Shown: positions 16,438 to 24,929 of the stretch, piece after piece
Layout: the number at the start of each line of letters is the position of its first letter
Position numbering within the stretch: position 1 is the first letter of the stretch
Origin: DATEPR01 sp036279295
Lineage (GTDB): Bacteria; Actinomycetota; Actinomycetes; Mycobacteriales; Pseudonocardiaceae
Assembly: GCA_036279295.1 (NCBI GenBank)
Contig: DASUJK010000317.1
Span: 1 to 64,000 of the forward strand
Length of the DNA: 64,000 nt
Direction of reading: 5' to 3'
Position numbers and translations under genes: made by a program
The notes under the pieces: model-generated
What the model saw: the letters and a program-made list of their open reading frames with translations, nothing else
Told to the model about the DNA's origin: nothing
Database searches by the model: none

Positions 16438-17258
16438 CCGAGACACCGCTCCTGGAAGTCCGCGAGATCAGCAAGTTCTTCGGCAGTGTGAACGCGCTGC
16501 GGGACATCTCGCTCACCGTGCACCCCGGCCAGGTGACGTGTGTGCTCGGCGACAACGGCGCCGGCAAGTCCACGCTGATCAAGATCCTCTCCGGGGTGTT
16601 CCCGCCGGACCGCGGCGAGTTCCTGGTCGGCGGCGAGCCGATCCGGTTCACCAGCCCGAGGGACGCCCGGTCGCACGGCATCTCCACGGTCTACCAGGAC
16701 CTGGCGATGGTGCCGCTGATGTCGATCTGGCGGAACTTCTTCCTCGGCTCCGAGCCGACGAAGGGCTGGGGACCGTTCCGGCGGTTCGACGTGGCGCGGG
16801 CCAAGGAGCTGACCAGCAGGGAACTGGGCGCGATGGGCATCGACGTGCGCGATCCGGACCAGGCCGTCGGCACGCTGTCCGGTGGTGAGCGGCAGTCGGT
16901 GGCGATCGCGCGGGCCATCCACTTCGGCGCGCGGCTGCTGATCCTGGACGAGCCGACGTCGGCGCTGGGCGTGAAGCAGGCGGGCGTTGTGCTGCGCCGG
17001 ATCGTGCAGGCCAGGGAGCTGGGGCTGGGCGTCATCTTCATCACCCACAACCCGCATCACGCGTATCCGGTCGGCGACCGGTTCGTGGTGCTCAAGCGGG
17101 GCCGCAGCCTCGGCAACTACGCGAAGGCCGAGCTGGACCGGGACGAGCTGGTCCGGCTGATGGCCGGTGGCGCCGAACTGGACGAGCTCAGCCACGAGTT
17201 CGAGCGGCCACCCGCCGAGTTGGCCGAGTATCCCGTCGATCCCGCGGAGGCGCCGTGA
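16434..17258 (+). CDS. Sugar/inositol ABC transporter ATP-binding protein (single cassette)
   Basis: A 274-residue ABC ATPase with Walker A (GDNGAGKST, about residues 39-47), signature LSGGERQSVAIARA, Walker B LLILDEPTSALG and the switch histidine in VIFITHNPH. Unlike RbsA/XylG-type proteins it has one nucleotide-binding domain, not two, so it must work as a homodimer. Overlaps of four bases link it to the permease before it (ATGA) and to iolB after it (GTGA). Confidence 0.93.
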   Translation: MTETPLLEVREISKFFGSVNALRDISLTVHPGQVTCVLGDNGAGKSTLIKILSGVFPPDRGEFLVGGEPIRFTSPRDARSHGISTVYQDLAMVPLMSIWRNFFLGSEPTKGWGPFRRFDVARAKELTSRELGAMGIDVRDPDQAVGTLSGGERQSVAIARAIHFGARLLILDEPTSALGVKQAGVVLRRIVQARELGLGVIFITHNPHHAYPVGDRFVVLKRGRSLGNYAKAELDRDELVRLMAGGAELDELSHEFERPPAELAEYPVDPAEAP

Positions 17259-18058
17259 CGGCCGTGAGCCCGGAGACCGCTGGCTGGCAGTTCAGTGGCC
17301 TGGACGTGGTGACGCTGGCGGCAGGCGCGAGCTACCAGGTGCAGACCGAGCAGGACGAGTGCCTCGTCCTGCCGCTCACCGGCGGCTACATCGTGTCCAC
17401 TTCGGACGTTTCGATGGAGTTGGCAGGTCGTCGGGACGTGTTCAGCGGACCAACCGATTTCGCTTATCTGCCAACGGAAACATCGGCTCGCATCGAGTCG
17501 GTCAATGGCGGCCGGTTCGCGCTGCCGTCATCGAGGGCGGAGCGGCACCTGACGGTGAGGTACGGTCCGGGCGCGTCGGTTCCGGTCGAGCTGCGCGGCG
17601 CCGGGCGGGCCAGTCGTGAGGTGCACAACCTGTGCACGCCGGAGACGTTCGATGCCGACCGGCTGATGGTGGTCGAGGTGCTGACGCCGGGCGGCAACTG
17701 GTCGTCCTATCCCCCGCACAAGCACGACGAGCACACCACCGATGAGCGCGCGCTGGAGGAGATCTACTACTTCGAGATCGCCAGGAACGGCATCGGCTAC
17801 CAGCGGGTCTACTCGTCCGGCGCGGACCGGGAGATCGACGTGTTCGCCGAGGTGCGCACCGGGGACGTGGTGCTGATCCCGCACGGCTACCACGGCCCGT
17901 CGATGGCGCCGCCCGGCTACGACATGTACTACTTGAACGTGATGGCCGGTGACCAGCGGGAATGGCTGTTCACCGACGATCCGGCCCACGGCTGGATCCG
18001 GGACACCTGGGCGGCCGAGCAGGTCGACCCGCGCCTGCCGTTCGGAGCGCAGCGATGA
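17255..18058 (+). CDS. iolB: 5-deoxy-glucuronate isomerase
   Basis: A 267-residue bicupin of the IolB family. The metal-binding histidines are in SSYPPHKHDEH with the acid in LEEIYYFEI, and a later His in IPHGYHGPSMAPPGYDMYY. It converts 5-deoxy-glucuronate to 2-deoxy-5-keto-gluconate, the IolC substrate. GTG start overlaps the ATPase stop by four bases; iolD overlaps its end in the same way. Confidence 0.93.
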   Translation: MTAVSPETAGWQFSGLDVVTLAAGASYQVQTEQDECLVLPLTGGYIVSTSDVSMELAGRRDVFSGPTDFAYLPTETSARIESVNGGRFALPSSRAERHLTVRYGPGASVPVELRGAGRASREVHNLCTPETFDADRLMVVEVLTPGGNWSSYPPHKHDEHTTDERALEEIYYFEIARNGIGYQRVYSSGADREIDVFAEVRTGDVVLIPHGYHGPSMAPPGYDMYYLNVMAGDQREWLFTDDPAHGWIRDTWAAEQVDPRLPFGAQR

Positions 18059-19878
18059 CACTGACCACAGGACAGGCGCTGGTGCGATGGCTGGTGGCGC
18101 AGCGGACGGAACTGCTGGACAGCACCGTCGCCCCGCTGTTCCCGGCCGTGTTCGCCATCTTCGGCCACGGCAACGTGCTCGGCCTCGGCACCGCGTTGGC
18201 CGAGCACGCCGACGAGCTGCCGGTGTGGCGTGGGCAGAACGAGCAGGGCATGGCGTTGGCGGCGGTCGGCTACGCGAAGGCCACCGACCGCCGGCAGGTC
18301 GGCGTGGTCACCACGTCGATCGGTCCCGGCGCGATGAACCTGGTGACGGCGGCCGGTGTCGCGCACGCCAACCGGCTGCCGCTGCTCCTGCTGCCCGGTG
18401 ACACGTTCACCAGCCGGGCGCCGGACCCGGTGTTGCAGCAGGTGGAGCACTTCGGTGATCCCGGTGGCACGGTGAACGACGCGTTCCGGGCGGTGAGCAG
18501 GTACTTCGACCGGATCACCATGCCCGAGCAGCTGCTGGCCACACTCCCCCAGGTGGCTCGGGTGCTCACCGATCCGGCCGACTGCGGGCCGGTGGTGCTC
18601 GCCCTGCCGCAGGACGTGCAGGCGATGGCGTTCGACTTCCCGTCGGCGTTGTTCGAGCCGGTCACGCACCGGGTGCCGCGTCCTCGGCCGGATCGACGGG
18701 CGGTCGCCGAAGCCGCTGACCTGCTGCGTTCTGGTCGCCGGCCGCTGCTGGTGCTGGGCGGCGGTGTGCGGTACTCCGGTGCCGGGGCGGCGGTGCTGGA
18801 CTTCGCAGAGCGGCACGGCATCCCGGTCACCGAGACGACGGCGGGCCGCACGCTGGTCCGGCACGACCACCCGCTACACGCCGGTCCCCTGGGCATCACC
18901 GGATCGAGCTCGGCCAACGCGATGGCCGAGTCGGCCGACGTGGTGCTCGCGGTGGGCACCCGGTTGCAGGACTTCACCACGGCGTCGTGGACCGTGTTCG
19001 CGCCCGAGGTGCGGATCGTCGCGCTGAACGCGGCCCGGTTCGACGCGGTGAAACACGGCTGTCTCGCGGTCGTCGGCGACGCGTTGGAGGGCATCACTTC
19101 GCTGCGTGAGGCAGTGGGCAGTTGGCGGGCCGACCGGGACTGGACGGCACGGGCGGCCACCGAGCGGCTCCGGTGGGACGCGCAGATCACCGCGCTGCGC
19201 ACCGCGGGCGGGCAGTTGACGTACGCGCAGGTGGTCGGCGTGGTCAACGAGCTGTCCGGCGCGGACGACTATGTGATGACGTCCTCGGGTGGGCTGCCCG
19301 GCGAGCTGATCGGCGGCTGGCGGGGTATCGGCGGGGCGCCGGCGATGGACGTCGAGTACGGCTTCTCGTGCATGGGCTATGAACTGGCTGGCGCGTGGGG
19401 TGCCGCGATGGCCCGGCGTGGCCACGGTGTAGTGACAACGTTGTTGGGCGACGGCTCGTACCTGATGGCCAACTCGGAGCTGTTCTCGGCCGCGTTCGCG
19501 GGGCACGGGTTCGTCGCTGTGGTGTGTGACAACGACGGTTACGCGGTGATCGCCCGGTTGCAGGAAGGCCAGGGCGGCAAGGCATTCAACAACCTCTTCG
19601 CCGACTGCCGCTCCGAACTGGCCATAACACCACGAGTCGATTTCGCGGCCCACGCGGCTTCGCTCGGCTGCGCGGTGTACACAGTGGACGAATATGGCGG
19701 GGTGGCCGCGTTCGCCGAAGCGTACTCGTCCGCGCGGGCGGCCGCCGCGGATCGGCCGGCCGTGGTCGTGGTGCGCACCAACCCGGCATCGTGGACCGAA
19801 TCCGGCGCGTGGTGGGAAGTGGGTGTCCCGGAGGCATCCCGGGAGAAGCGTAACCAGGTGCGCTATCTCGGTGGATAG
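18055..19878 (+). CDS. iolD: 3D-(3,5/4)-trihydroxycyclohexane-1,2-dione acylhydrolase
   Basis: A 607-residue thiamine-diphosphate enzyme of the acetolactate-synthase superfamily. It has the N-terminal PYR domain (FAIFGHGNVLGLGTAL, with the ThDP-activating Glu in WRGQNEQGMA), the central domain (LLVLGGGVRYSGA), and the C-terminal PP domain with the ThDP-binding stretch GDGSYLMANSEL. It opens the ring of trihydroxycyclohexanedione to 5-deoxy-glucuronate, the IolB substrate. Last gene of the plus-strand inositol operon; the next gene is convergent and unrelated. Confidence 0.94.
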   Translation: MTLTTGQALVRWLVAQRTELLDSTVAPLFPAVFAIFGHGNVLGLGTALAEHADELPVWRGQNEQGMALAAVGYAKATDRRQVGVVTTSIGPGAMNLVTAAGVAHANRLPLLLLPGDTFTSRAPDPVLQQVEHFGDPGGTVNDAFRAVSRYFDRITMPEQLLATLPQVARVLTDPADCGPVVLALPQDVQAMAFDFPSALFEPVTHRVPRPRPDRRAVAEAADLLRSGRRPLLVLGGGVRYSGAGAAVLDFAERHGIPVTETTAGRTLVRHDHPLHAGPLGITGSSSANAMAESADVVLAVGTRLQDFTTASWTVFAPEVRIVALNAARFDAVKHGCLAVVGDALEGITSLREAVGSWRADRDWTARAATERLRWDAQITALRTAGGQLTYAQVVGVVNELSGADDYVMTSSGGLPGELIGGWRGIGGAPAMDVEYGFSCMGYELAGAWGAAMARRGHGVVTTLLGDGSYLMANSELFSAAFAGHGFVAVVCDNDGYAVIARLQEGQGGKAFNNLFADCRSELAITPRVDFAAHAASLGCAVYTVDEYGGVAAFAEAYSSARAAAADRPAVVVVRTNPASWTESGAWWEVGVPEASREKRNQVRYLGG

Positions 19879-19953
19879 ATCACCGCCCCTGGCAGCTCAA
19901 CAGCGAGGGGAGCGCATTGGGCCGGTGGGCGGTGGGCGGTTGGCGAAACACCC

Positions 19954-21045
19954 CTACCCTAAATTCGCGCCGTCAATAATGGAACCCAGCAGTTCCATCT
20001 CCCTCTCAAGCTCGTCCGTAACATCTTCATCTTGCTCCAGCGTGAGATGGACCTCGACCGTGACCGGACCACCGGCGGCCAACCGTTCCGGCAGGCCAGG
20101 CAGGGAAGAAGCGTACTCATCGATGAAATTCTCCACGCCGCGAATTGATCCTCCTACCGCCCGTGCCAACAGCTCGAAGACTCTGTTGAACTTGGCATCA
20201 GTGACCGATCCCCTGATATCCGAAGCCCAATCAAAATACGCTTCGTAGGAGTCCCCGAGCCGCCTTGCCAAATGAATGATGTTCTCGACGTCACCAGGCT
20301 CCCCAGGCACACCGAAAGCATTCACTTGGGCAGGCTTATCAATGATCTGCATGATATTACTATTGATCTTTAGGGCATAGTGAATCCGTTCAGACATATA
20401 CGCGCACGTGTCACGGTCGGTAGCGAGCCGCCGAACAGGCTCTGCGTACCCGATGTCGTAGTCACGTCGCTTCGACCGAAGTTTCTCTCTTATTTCTACT
20501 ATCACACCACCAAAAAGAAAGTGCTCCCAACCGCTCGGACGGAGTTCTACGAGGGTCGCACGCTCCGCGTCCGTAGTAGGGACCGTCGAGTACACTGGAC
20601 CGGCAACCAACTCTTTCGGCTTGCGCCTCCCGACCGATTCGAGCTTCTGAATCACAAGGTCGGCGAGCTCCGAGGGCGCCTTTACCCGTAGGTCTATGTA
20701 TCCCAGGGTAGGTCGAATTCCGGGAATGTCCGTCTCGTCAAACCTGACCGGCAGTATGTACTCCACGTTCTCCTGCAACGCACGTGCCTGAGCACTCTGT
20801 CTCTCGTGAGTGGTCCACACTTTCCTGGCGTAGTCTTCCGACACGAACAAGATGCAGAACCTCGACCTATTTCGATAAATAGAATCAAGGTGTTCGTAGA
20901 GATCCCTTCCCCACAGGTCAGCCTCTTCGTAACCGTCATAGAACACCACGACGTCACGGTCCCGCAGGGCTTCCGCGACCTGCACCACGTATGGCCGCTG
21001 CTCACCAGCGAAAGACAAGCAGACATCAATTTCGTAATCTGACAT
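19954..21045 (-). CDS. TIR-domain protein (putative NADase effector)
   Basis: A 363-residue protein with an N-terminal TIR domain of about 130 residues (IDVCLSFAGEQRPYVVQVAE, VVVFYDGYEEADLWGRDL, FCILFVSEDYARKVWTTHE). Glu81 in WTTHE sits where TIR NADases have their catalytic glutamate. The remaining about 230 residues are unrecognised, with an acidic segment (LTLEQDEDVTDELEREME) near the C-terminus. GGAGG eight bases upstream supports ATG 21045. Base composition is clearly lower in GC than neighbours, with A/T-ending codons throughout, suggesting acquisition. Stand-alone TIR proteins are often anti-phage or abortive effectors; that role is inferred here. It follows a DUF4236 gene by 32 bases. 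Confidence 0.85.
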   Translation of the reverse strand: MSDYEIDVCLSFAGEQRPYVVQVAEALRDRDVVVFYDGYEEADLWGRDLYEHLDSIYRNRSRFCILFVSEDYARKVWTTHERQSAQARALQENVEYILPVRFDETDIPGIRPTLGYIDLRVKAPSELADLVIQKLESVGRRKPKELVAGPVYSTVPTTDAERATLVELRPSGWEHFLFGGVIVEIREKLRSKRRDYDIGYAEPVRRLATDRDTCAYMSERIHYALKINSNIMQIIDKPAQVNAFGVPGEPGDVENIIHLARRLGDSYEAYFDWASDIRGSVTDAKFNRVFELLARAVGGSIRGVENFIDEYASSLPGLPERLAAGGPVTVEVHLTLEQDEDVTDELEREMELLGSIIDGANLG

Positions 21046-21077
21046 CACCAACGCCTCCAGGTCTGGTCGAAGTCAGG

Positions 21078-22238
21078 TCATCGACGGATAGCTTGGAGCG
21101 CGCGAGTGAGGCATTGCGCTGTATCAACCCGAGAGAACGTCCAGACCAGGTTGAGACCGGCAGGGCTTTCCATATTCAGTTGGCCGTACTTCACGATGGG
21201 CAATTGGGTGTTGTCCTTGAATCGGCGGTCCGGGCCACCACTCTTGTTGACGTATCGCCAGGTGTGCCCGACGATGAGCGAGTCGGAGGGAACGGGCTCG
21301 GTTTCGATGAAACGCTCCTCCTGCCACGACACCTGGAGCATGCGGTAGTCGACATCCGCGTAAACACTGCCATCCTTGACCAACATGCGGTCCGGTAGGA
21401 GATAGACGGTCCTGCGCTGCGACCGGAACGTCGGGACGACGATGTTCGTGGAGATGTGCGGTCCCGGATGTGTACCACACGTCAGTGGCGTGCGGTCGAC
21501 GAGACTGCTGGCTCCGGCGTTCACTTTTCGCTGGTACGTAGTCCTGACCGCTCCGGATGCGACCCGGTGCCAGGCGCGCTGCGTCTGTTGGGCCACCGAG
21601 AACGCATCGACCAGAAGCTGATACTTGTCGCTGGTGGGGCCGTCCACCTCGTAGAACAGCGCGACCGTACGACTGACCTTGCCATGCCACCACACCCACG
21701 TGACGATGGCGGCGCCGGGCAAGAACAGCCAGGGCGTCACCACGGCAGACAGTACGACTACGGCTATGGCCACCCACGGCCACAGCAACGGGGTCTTGGC
21801 CGCGGAGTTCAACTGGGCCACGACATCACTGGGCTGAGCTGGGAGGAGTTCCATGGCCGACGAGCCGGTAACGTCGGACAGGACGACATCACCCGGTGAC
21901 CAACCGGATGGACCCGGGGGTGGCCCCGGCACCGTCGAATGCATGACCTTGGTGGTCCGGCGACCGCCCGATGTGGACCTGTAGGTGACGCCACCGGCGC
22001 CGACCCTGACGTAGCTACCGCATGGACCGACACCGACCCGCAGCCCGGGAACACCGGCCGACACGGTGATGCCCGAACCGGACAAAGTCAGCCGGACAGG
22101 GCCGGTCTTGATGGTCTTGCGTACGTAAAAGGACATGATCGTGCCTACGGTCTCTTCCGGTGCGATTCCCGAAATGCCCAACGTTCGGGCGGGCAACCCA
22201 AACCTAGCAGCACCCAAAGCGACCAATCGGACAAACAT
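21078..22238 (-). CDS. DUF4236-domain membrane protein
   Basis: A protein of up to 386 residues. The DUF4236 domain (SFYVRKTIKTGPVRLTLSGS, GVPGLRVGVGPCGSYVRVG) occupies about residues 35-90. A hydrophobic pair follows at about 150-185 (LLWPWVAIAVVVLSAVVTPWLF, GAAIVTWVWW), and the C-terminal 200 residues form a soluble domain (LLPDRMLVKDGSVYADVDYR, VGHTWRYVNKSGGPDRR). GGGGGAGAGGGG directly before 22238 supports that start, but the domain normally begins the protein, so ATG 22136 is an alternative. Phage-defence and stress genes often sit near DUF4236 proteins; function unknown. It shares its strand with the TIR gene and may form an operon. Confidence 0.78.
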   Translation of the reverse strand: MFVRLVALGAARFGLPARTLGISGIAPEETVGTIMSFYVRKTIKTGPVRLTLSGSGITVSAGVPGLRVGVGPCGSYVRVGAGGVTYRSTSGGRRTTKVMHSTVPGPPPGPSGWSPGDVVLSDVTGSSAMELLPAQPSDVVAQLNSAAKTPLLWPWVAIAVVVLSAVVTPWLFLPGAAIVTWVWWHGKVSRTVALFYEVDGPTSDKYQLLVDAFSVAQQTQRAWHRVASGAVRTTYQRKVNAGASSLVDRTPLTCGTHPGPHISTNIVVPTFRSQRRTVYLLPDRMLVKDGSVYADVDYRMLQVSWQEERFIETEPVPSDSLIVGHTWRYVNKSGGPDRRFKDNTQLPIVKYGQLNMESPAGLNLVWTFSRVDTAQCLTRALQAIRR

Positions 22239-22270
22239 CCCCTCTCCCCCTGTCGATTGTTGGACAGAAG

Positions 22271-22285
22271 GAGGACAGTGTCCTC
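22271..22285. promoter_or_regulatory. 15-bp palindrome upstream of the DUF4236/TIR unit
   Basis: GAGGACA (22271-22277) and TGTCCTC (22279-22285) form a perfect palindrome around one central base, 33 bases upstream of the DUF4236 start. It is a plausible operator. The rest of the gap to 22415 shows no clear gene. Confidence 0.4.
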
Positions 22286-22415
22286 GCGATCGAGGTCACA
22301 CATGCTCGTCTGGATAACACGTTCATGAACCGGCGCGGGTTGCCTTGTCGCGCTATGAGGTTTCGCACCCAGGGAAGTAGGCTGACTGGCGCGAACTCGT
22401 CAATATGGTGAATGT

Positions 22416-23291
22416 ATGGCGACGAGAAATCCGCCGCGTGGTTACCACCGGCTCGGTTACCTCGGGCTCGCGGTCCTGGTGATCGTGACCGCGCTGGTGC
22501 TGATCAACACCGTGCTGCACAGCCATTCGTCGTCGCAAGCGGTCACGCTCCCCGTCGCCACCGCAACACCGACAACGACGACGCCTGTGGTCACCGAACT
22601 ACCGGCCGCGCCGATCAACACCAAGTCCGGCACCGCCGGGTTGCCGGCCGGGGCGGTTGTGCAGCAGTCGGGCGCCGGCACGTGGCACGTCGTGCCGGGC
22701 AGCGGACCGATCGTGGGCAAGGGCTCGCACGTCTACCGCTACCAGGTCGCGGTCGAGAACGGCATCGATCCGGCCGCGTACGACGGTGACGAAGCGTTCG
22801 CGGCCGATGTCGCTGCCACGCTGGGCGACCCACGCAGCTGGATCGGGTCGGGCGAGATCGTGTTGCAGCGGGTGAGCGCGAGCTATCCGCATCCCGACTT
22901 CGTGATCAGTCTGACCACTCCGGACACCAGCCACACCCTGTGCGGCATCACGATCCCGTACGAGTCGTCCTGCTGGCAGCCGAGCGTCAACCGGGTGGTC
23001 ATCAATCTGGCGAGGTGGGTGCGCGGCGCCCTGGCCTTCGACGGTGACCTCGGCCTGTACCGGCAGTACGCGATCAACCACGAGGTCGGCCACGCGCTCG
23101 GCAACCACCACGTCGGCTGCGCGGCGAACGGCGCGCTGGCACCGGTGATGATGCAGCAGACGTTCGACGTCGCCGACGACTACGTGTTCGACGTCAACCA
23201 GTCCGACCCGACGAACCGGCTCGCGGTGCCACACGACGGCAAGGTGTGCCGACCCAACGCATGGCCGTACCCACTGGGTCCGACCGCCTAG
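22416..23291 (+). CDS. Secreted DUF3152 protein, putative zinc metalloprotease
   Basis: A 291-residue protein with an N-terminal membrane anchor or signal (YLGLAVLVIVTALVLINTV), a Thr/Pro-rich linker (ATPTTTTPVVTELPAAP), and a DUF3152 domain of about 200 residues. Near residues 223-233 lies HEVGHALGNHH, matching the metzincin zinc signature HExxHxxGxxH. Two cysteine-containing stretches (HTLCGITIPYESSC and NHHVGCAANG) could form disulfides outside the cell. DUF3152 proteins are common and uncharacterised in actinobacteria; proteolysis is inferred from the motif. No operon partner: it is divergent from DUF4236 and convergent with the next gene. Confidence 0.85.
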   Translation: MATRNPPRGYHRLGYLGLAVLVIVTALVLINTVLHSHSSSQAVTLPVATATPTTTTPVVTELPAAPINTKSGTAGLPAGAVVQQSGAGTWHVVPGSGPIVGKGSHVYRYQVAVENGIDPAAYDGDEAFAADVAATLGDPRSWIGSGEIVLQRVSASYPHPDFVISLTTPDTSHTLCGITIPYESSCWQPSVNRVVINLARWVRGALAFDGDLGLYRQYAINHEVGHALGNHHVGCAANGALAPVMMQQTFDVADDYVFDVNQSDPTNRLAVPHDGKVCRPNAWPYPLGPTA

Positions 23292-23784
23292 TCGGAGCCG
23301 CGGCTCTTCTCGGTGATCGGCACACCGTATTCGGCAAACGCGGCGAGGAATCGTTGCGCGCCGTCGACCGGACCGAGCCGCGTCATGTACCGGCGGCCGT
23401 CGACCCGGATGAGCAAGGCAATCGACGGACCGTCACGCTGCTCCCAGGTCGTGGCGATCACGTTTCCGCATCGGCCACGTCGAACGTCACCTCCTTGCCG
23501 TTCACCAGCGACAGAGTGAGCTGACGGCCGTCCGGCGAGAGTTCCATCTTCCGCACGGCTGCTCGGTGCCGGATGTGCACTCTCGCGCTGAAGCCCAGCG
23601 CGGCCACAGCAAGACCGGCCGTCGCGGGGATGCTGAAGAAGTATCCGGATGGGCCGGCGAACAGGAGGACCCAACCGGGAAACGAGAAGAACAAGACGTG
23701 CCCGAGCACCTTGGGAAAGAACGTCGGCGCGTTGTCGTCGTCGATGTACCACGCCGTCACCTGACCGCGCCCCTCAGCAGACAC
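23288..23784 (-). pseudogene. Small membrane protein, split by a one-base frameshift
   Basis: Two overlapping frames form one protein of about 165 residues. The first (from 23784) has two hydrophobic stretches (VLFFSFPGWVLLFAGPSGYF, IPATAGLAVAALGFSA) and then ELSPDGRQLTLSLVNGKEVTF, stopping at 23458. The other frame continues with VIATTWEQRDGPSIALLIRVDGR and TRLGPVDGAQRFLAAFAEYG. Adding one A to the AAA run on the coding strand (TTT at 23463-23465) joins them as ADAENVIATT. Likely a sequencing error or recent lesion. No function recognised. Confidence 0.75.
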
Positions 23785-23876
23785 GGAACCATTGTCGCCG
23801 CTGGCGGCAACGAACAGATGAACAGTGGCTCAACCGCTGGGTCCGGCTCCGCCGAGGTGGTCAGTCGGCCAGCCGT

Positions 23877-24281
23877 TCAGTTGCCTACCGATGCGTGAGC
23901 GCGGCGGGCGCTTTCCACAAGTGCCACAGCCGCCCGCCCGGCCCTCTTGAACTCGGCCGTCGTGACAGGTGTGTGGCTGTACCCGGACTTTGTCTTCAGG
24001 TTCAGCAGAGTGTTCAGGTGCTTGGCGGCATCCTTGTCCACCCTCTTCAGCAACTCGACCGCATCAGCATGGCTCTCCTCCTTGGCGTGCTCGCCGAGGC
24101 TGACACAGCAGATGACATCCGATGCGGCGATACCCGCGTGGACGCACAAGGTCACATAGACATCAGCGACTTCCTCGTCCTGGTCGGCGAATTCATGGAT
24201 CACGTTGGCCGCGTCCATGAAGCCATCTGCCTTCCGCAGCCGACCCTCACGGATCTCCGCATTGCACGGTTGGGTCCGCAC
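23877..24281 (-). CDS. HEPN-domain protein, partner of the nucleotidyltransferase
   Basis: A 134-residue all-helical protein of the HEPN type common next to minimal nucleotidyltransferases. Recognisable features are a helix with VTLCVHAGIAASDVICCVSLGEHA and a C-terminal stretch LLNLKTKSGYSHTPVTTAEF. The classical R-x4-6-H RNase motif of HepT toxins is not evident; the nearest candidate is KSGYSH, so catalytic activity is uncertain. The GTG start has AAAGGGG nine bases upstream and lies seven bases after the partner stop. By family precedent the pair could be a toxin-antitoxin system in which the partner AMPylates the HEPN protein. Confidence 0.75.
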   Translation of the reverse strand: MRTQPCNAEIREGRLRKADGFMDAANVIHEFADQDEEVADVYVTLCVHAGIAASDVICCVSLGEHAKEESHADAVELLKRVDKDAAKHLNTLLNLKTKSGYSHTPVTTAEFKRAGRAAVALVESARRAHASVGN

Positions 24282-24288
24282 GCCGAAC

Positions 24289-24909
24289 TTACCCCTTTCG
24301 CACTTGCTTGTTCAGCCAGGAACGAGTTCCGGCAACCGTAAGACCATGATCTAGCACCGCACGCAGGACGGGCTCGTCACGGCCGCGCGCCAGCACCTCG
24401 GAAGCCGTGAACTCCAACGGTTGCGTGTCGTTGCCGGTCCATCGAGTCACTTCGGCAGCCAAGTCATCGACCTGCGTCTGCCACAATTCGTCGTCGACAT
24501 CATCTGGCCGTATCAATAGCAGGTCTAAATCGCTGTCCGCTGTCATGGAGCCGCGAGCGGCGGAGCCGAAGATCGCAGCGTAGACAGGCGGCTGCGCCCA
24601 GGATTCCAGCCGACTCTCAATTCGCTTCAGCAGTTTTCCAGGCAGATCGGCCAGCCCGATGACGTATTCGGCGGCCAGATGCTCACGATTGAGCCGGTAG
24701 GTGAAGGTACTACCGACCTTGTCGGAATGCACTGTGCCCTGTTTGACCAGCCGAACCAGGACCTTGCGGATACCCGCTTCCGAGTGATGGGTGAGGATTC
24801 GATGCAGCTGACCGGCCGTGAAGGTGGCATCGCTCCTCGCCAGCACGGCGAGCACATCACCATCGAGCGTCGGCGTGACCGTCGACAGCGGTCGGCTCAA
24901 CTCCACCAC
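24289..24909 (-). CDS. MNT-type nucleotidyltransferase with N-terminal winged helix
   Basis: A 206-residue protein. An N-terminal winged helix (FTAGQLHRILTHHSEAGIRKV, LVRLVKQGTVHSDKVGSTFTY) is followed by a polymerase-beta-like nucleotidyltransferase domain with the GSxARG and DSDLD signature (IFGSAARGSMTADSDLDLLL), so the active-site Asp pair is intact. GTG at 24909 is chosen because GGAGG sits six bases before it; an in-frame TTG at 24930 lies inside the operator. The winged helix probably binds the ACTATAGT repeats just upstream, giving autoregulation. Together with the HEPN gene it resembles MntA/HepT-like toxin-antitoxin modules. Confidence 0.85.
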   Translation of the reverse strand: MVELSRPLSTVTPTLDGDVLAVLARSDATFTAGQLHRILTHHSEAGIRKVLVRLVKQGTVHSDKVGSTFTYRLNREHLAAEYVIGLADLPGKLLKRIESRLESWAQPPVYAAIFGSAARGSMTADSDLDLLLIRPDDVDDELWQTQVDDLAAEVTRWTGNDTQPLEFTASEVLARGRDEPVLRAVLDHGLTVAGTRSWLNKQVRKG

Positions 24910-24929
24910 GACCACCCTCCGTCGCCGCA

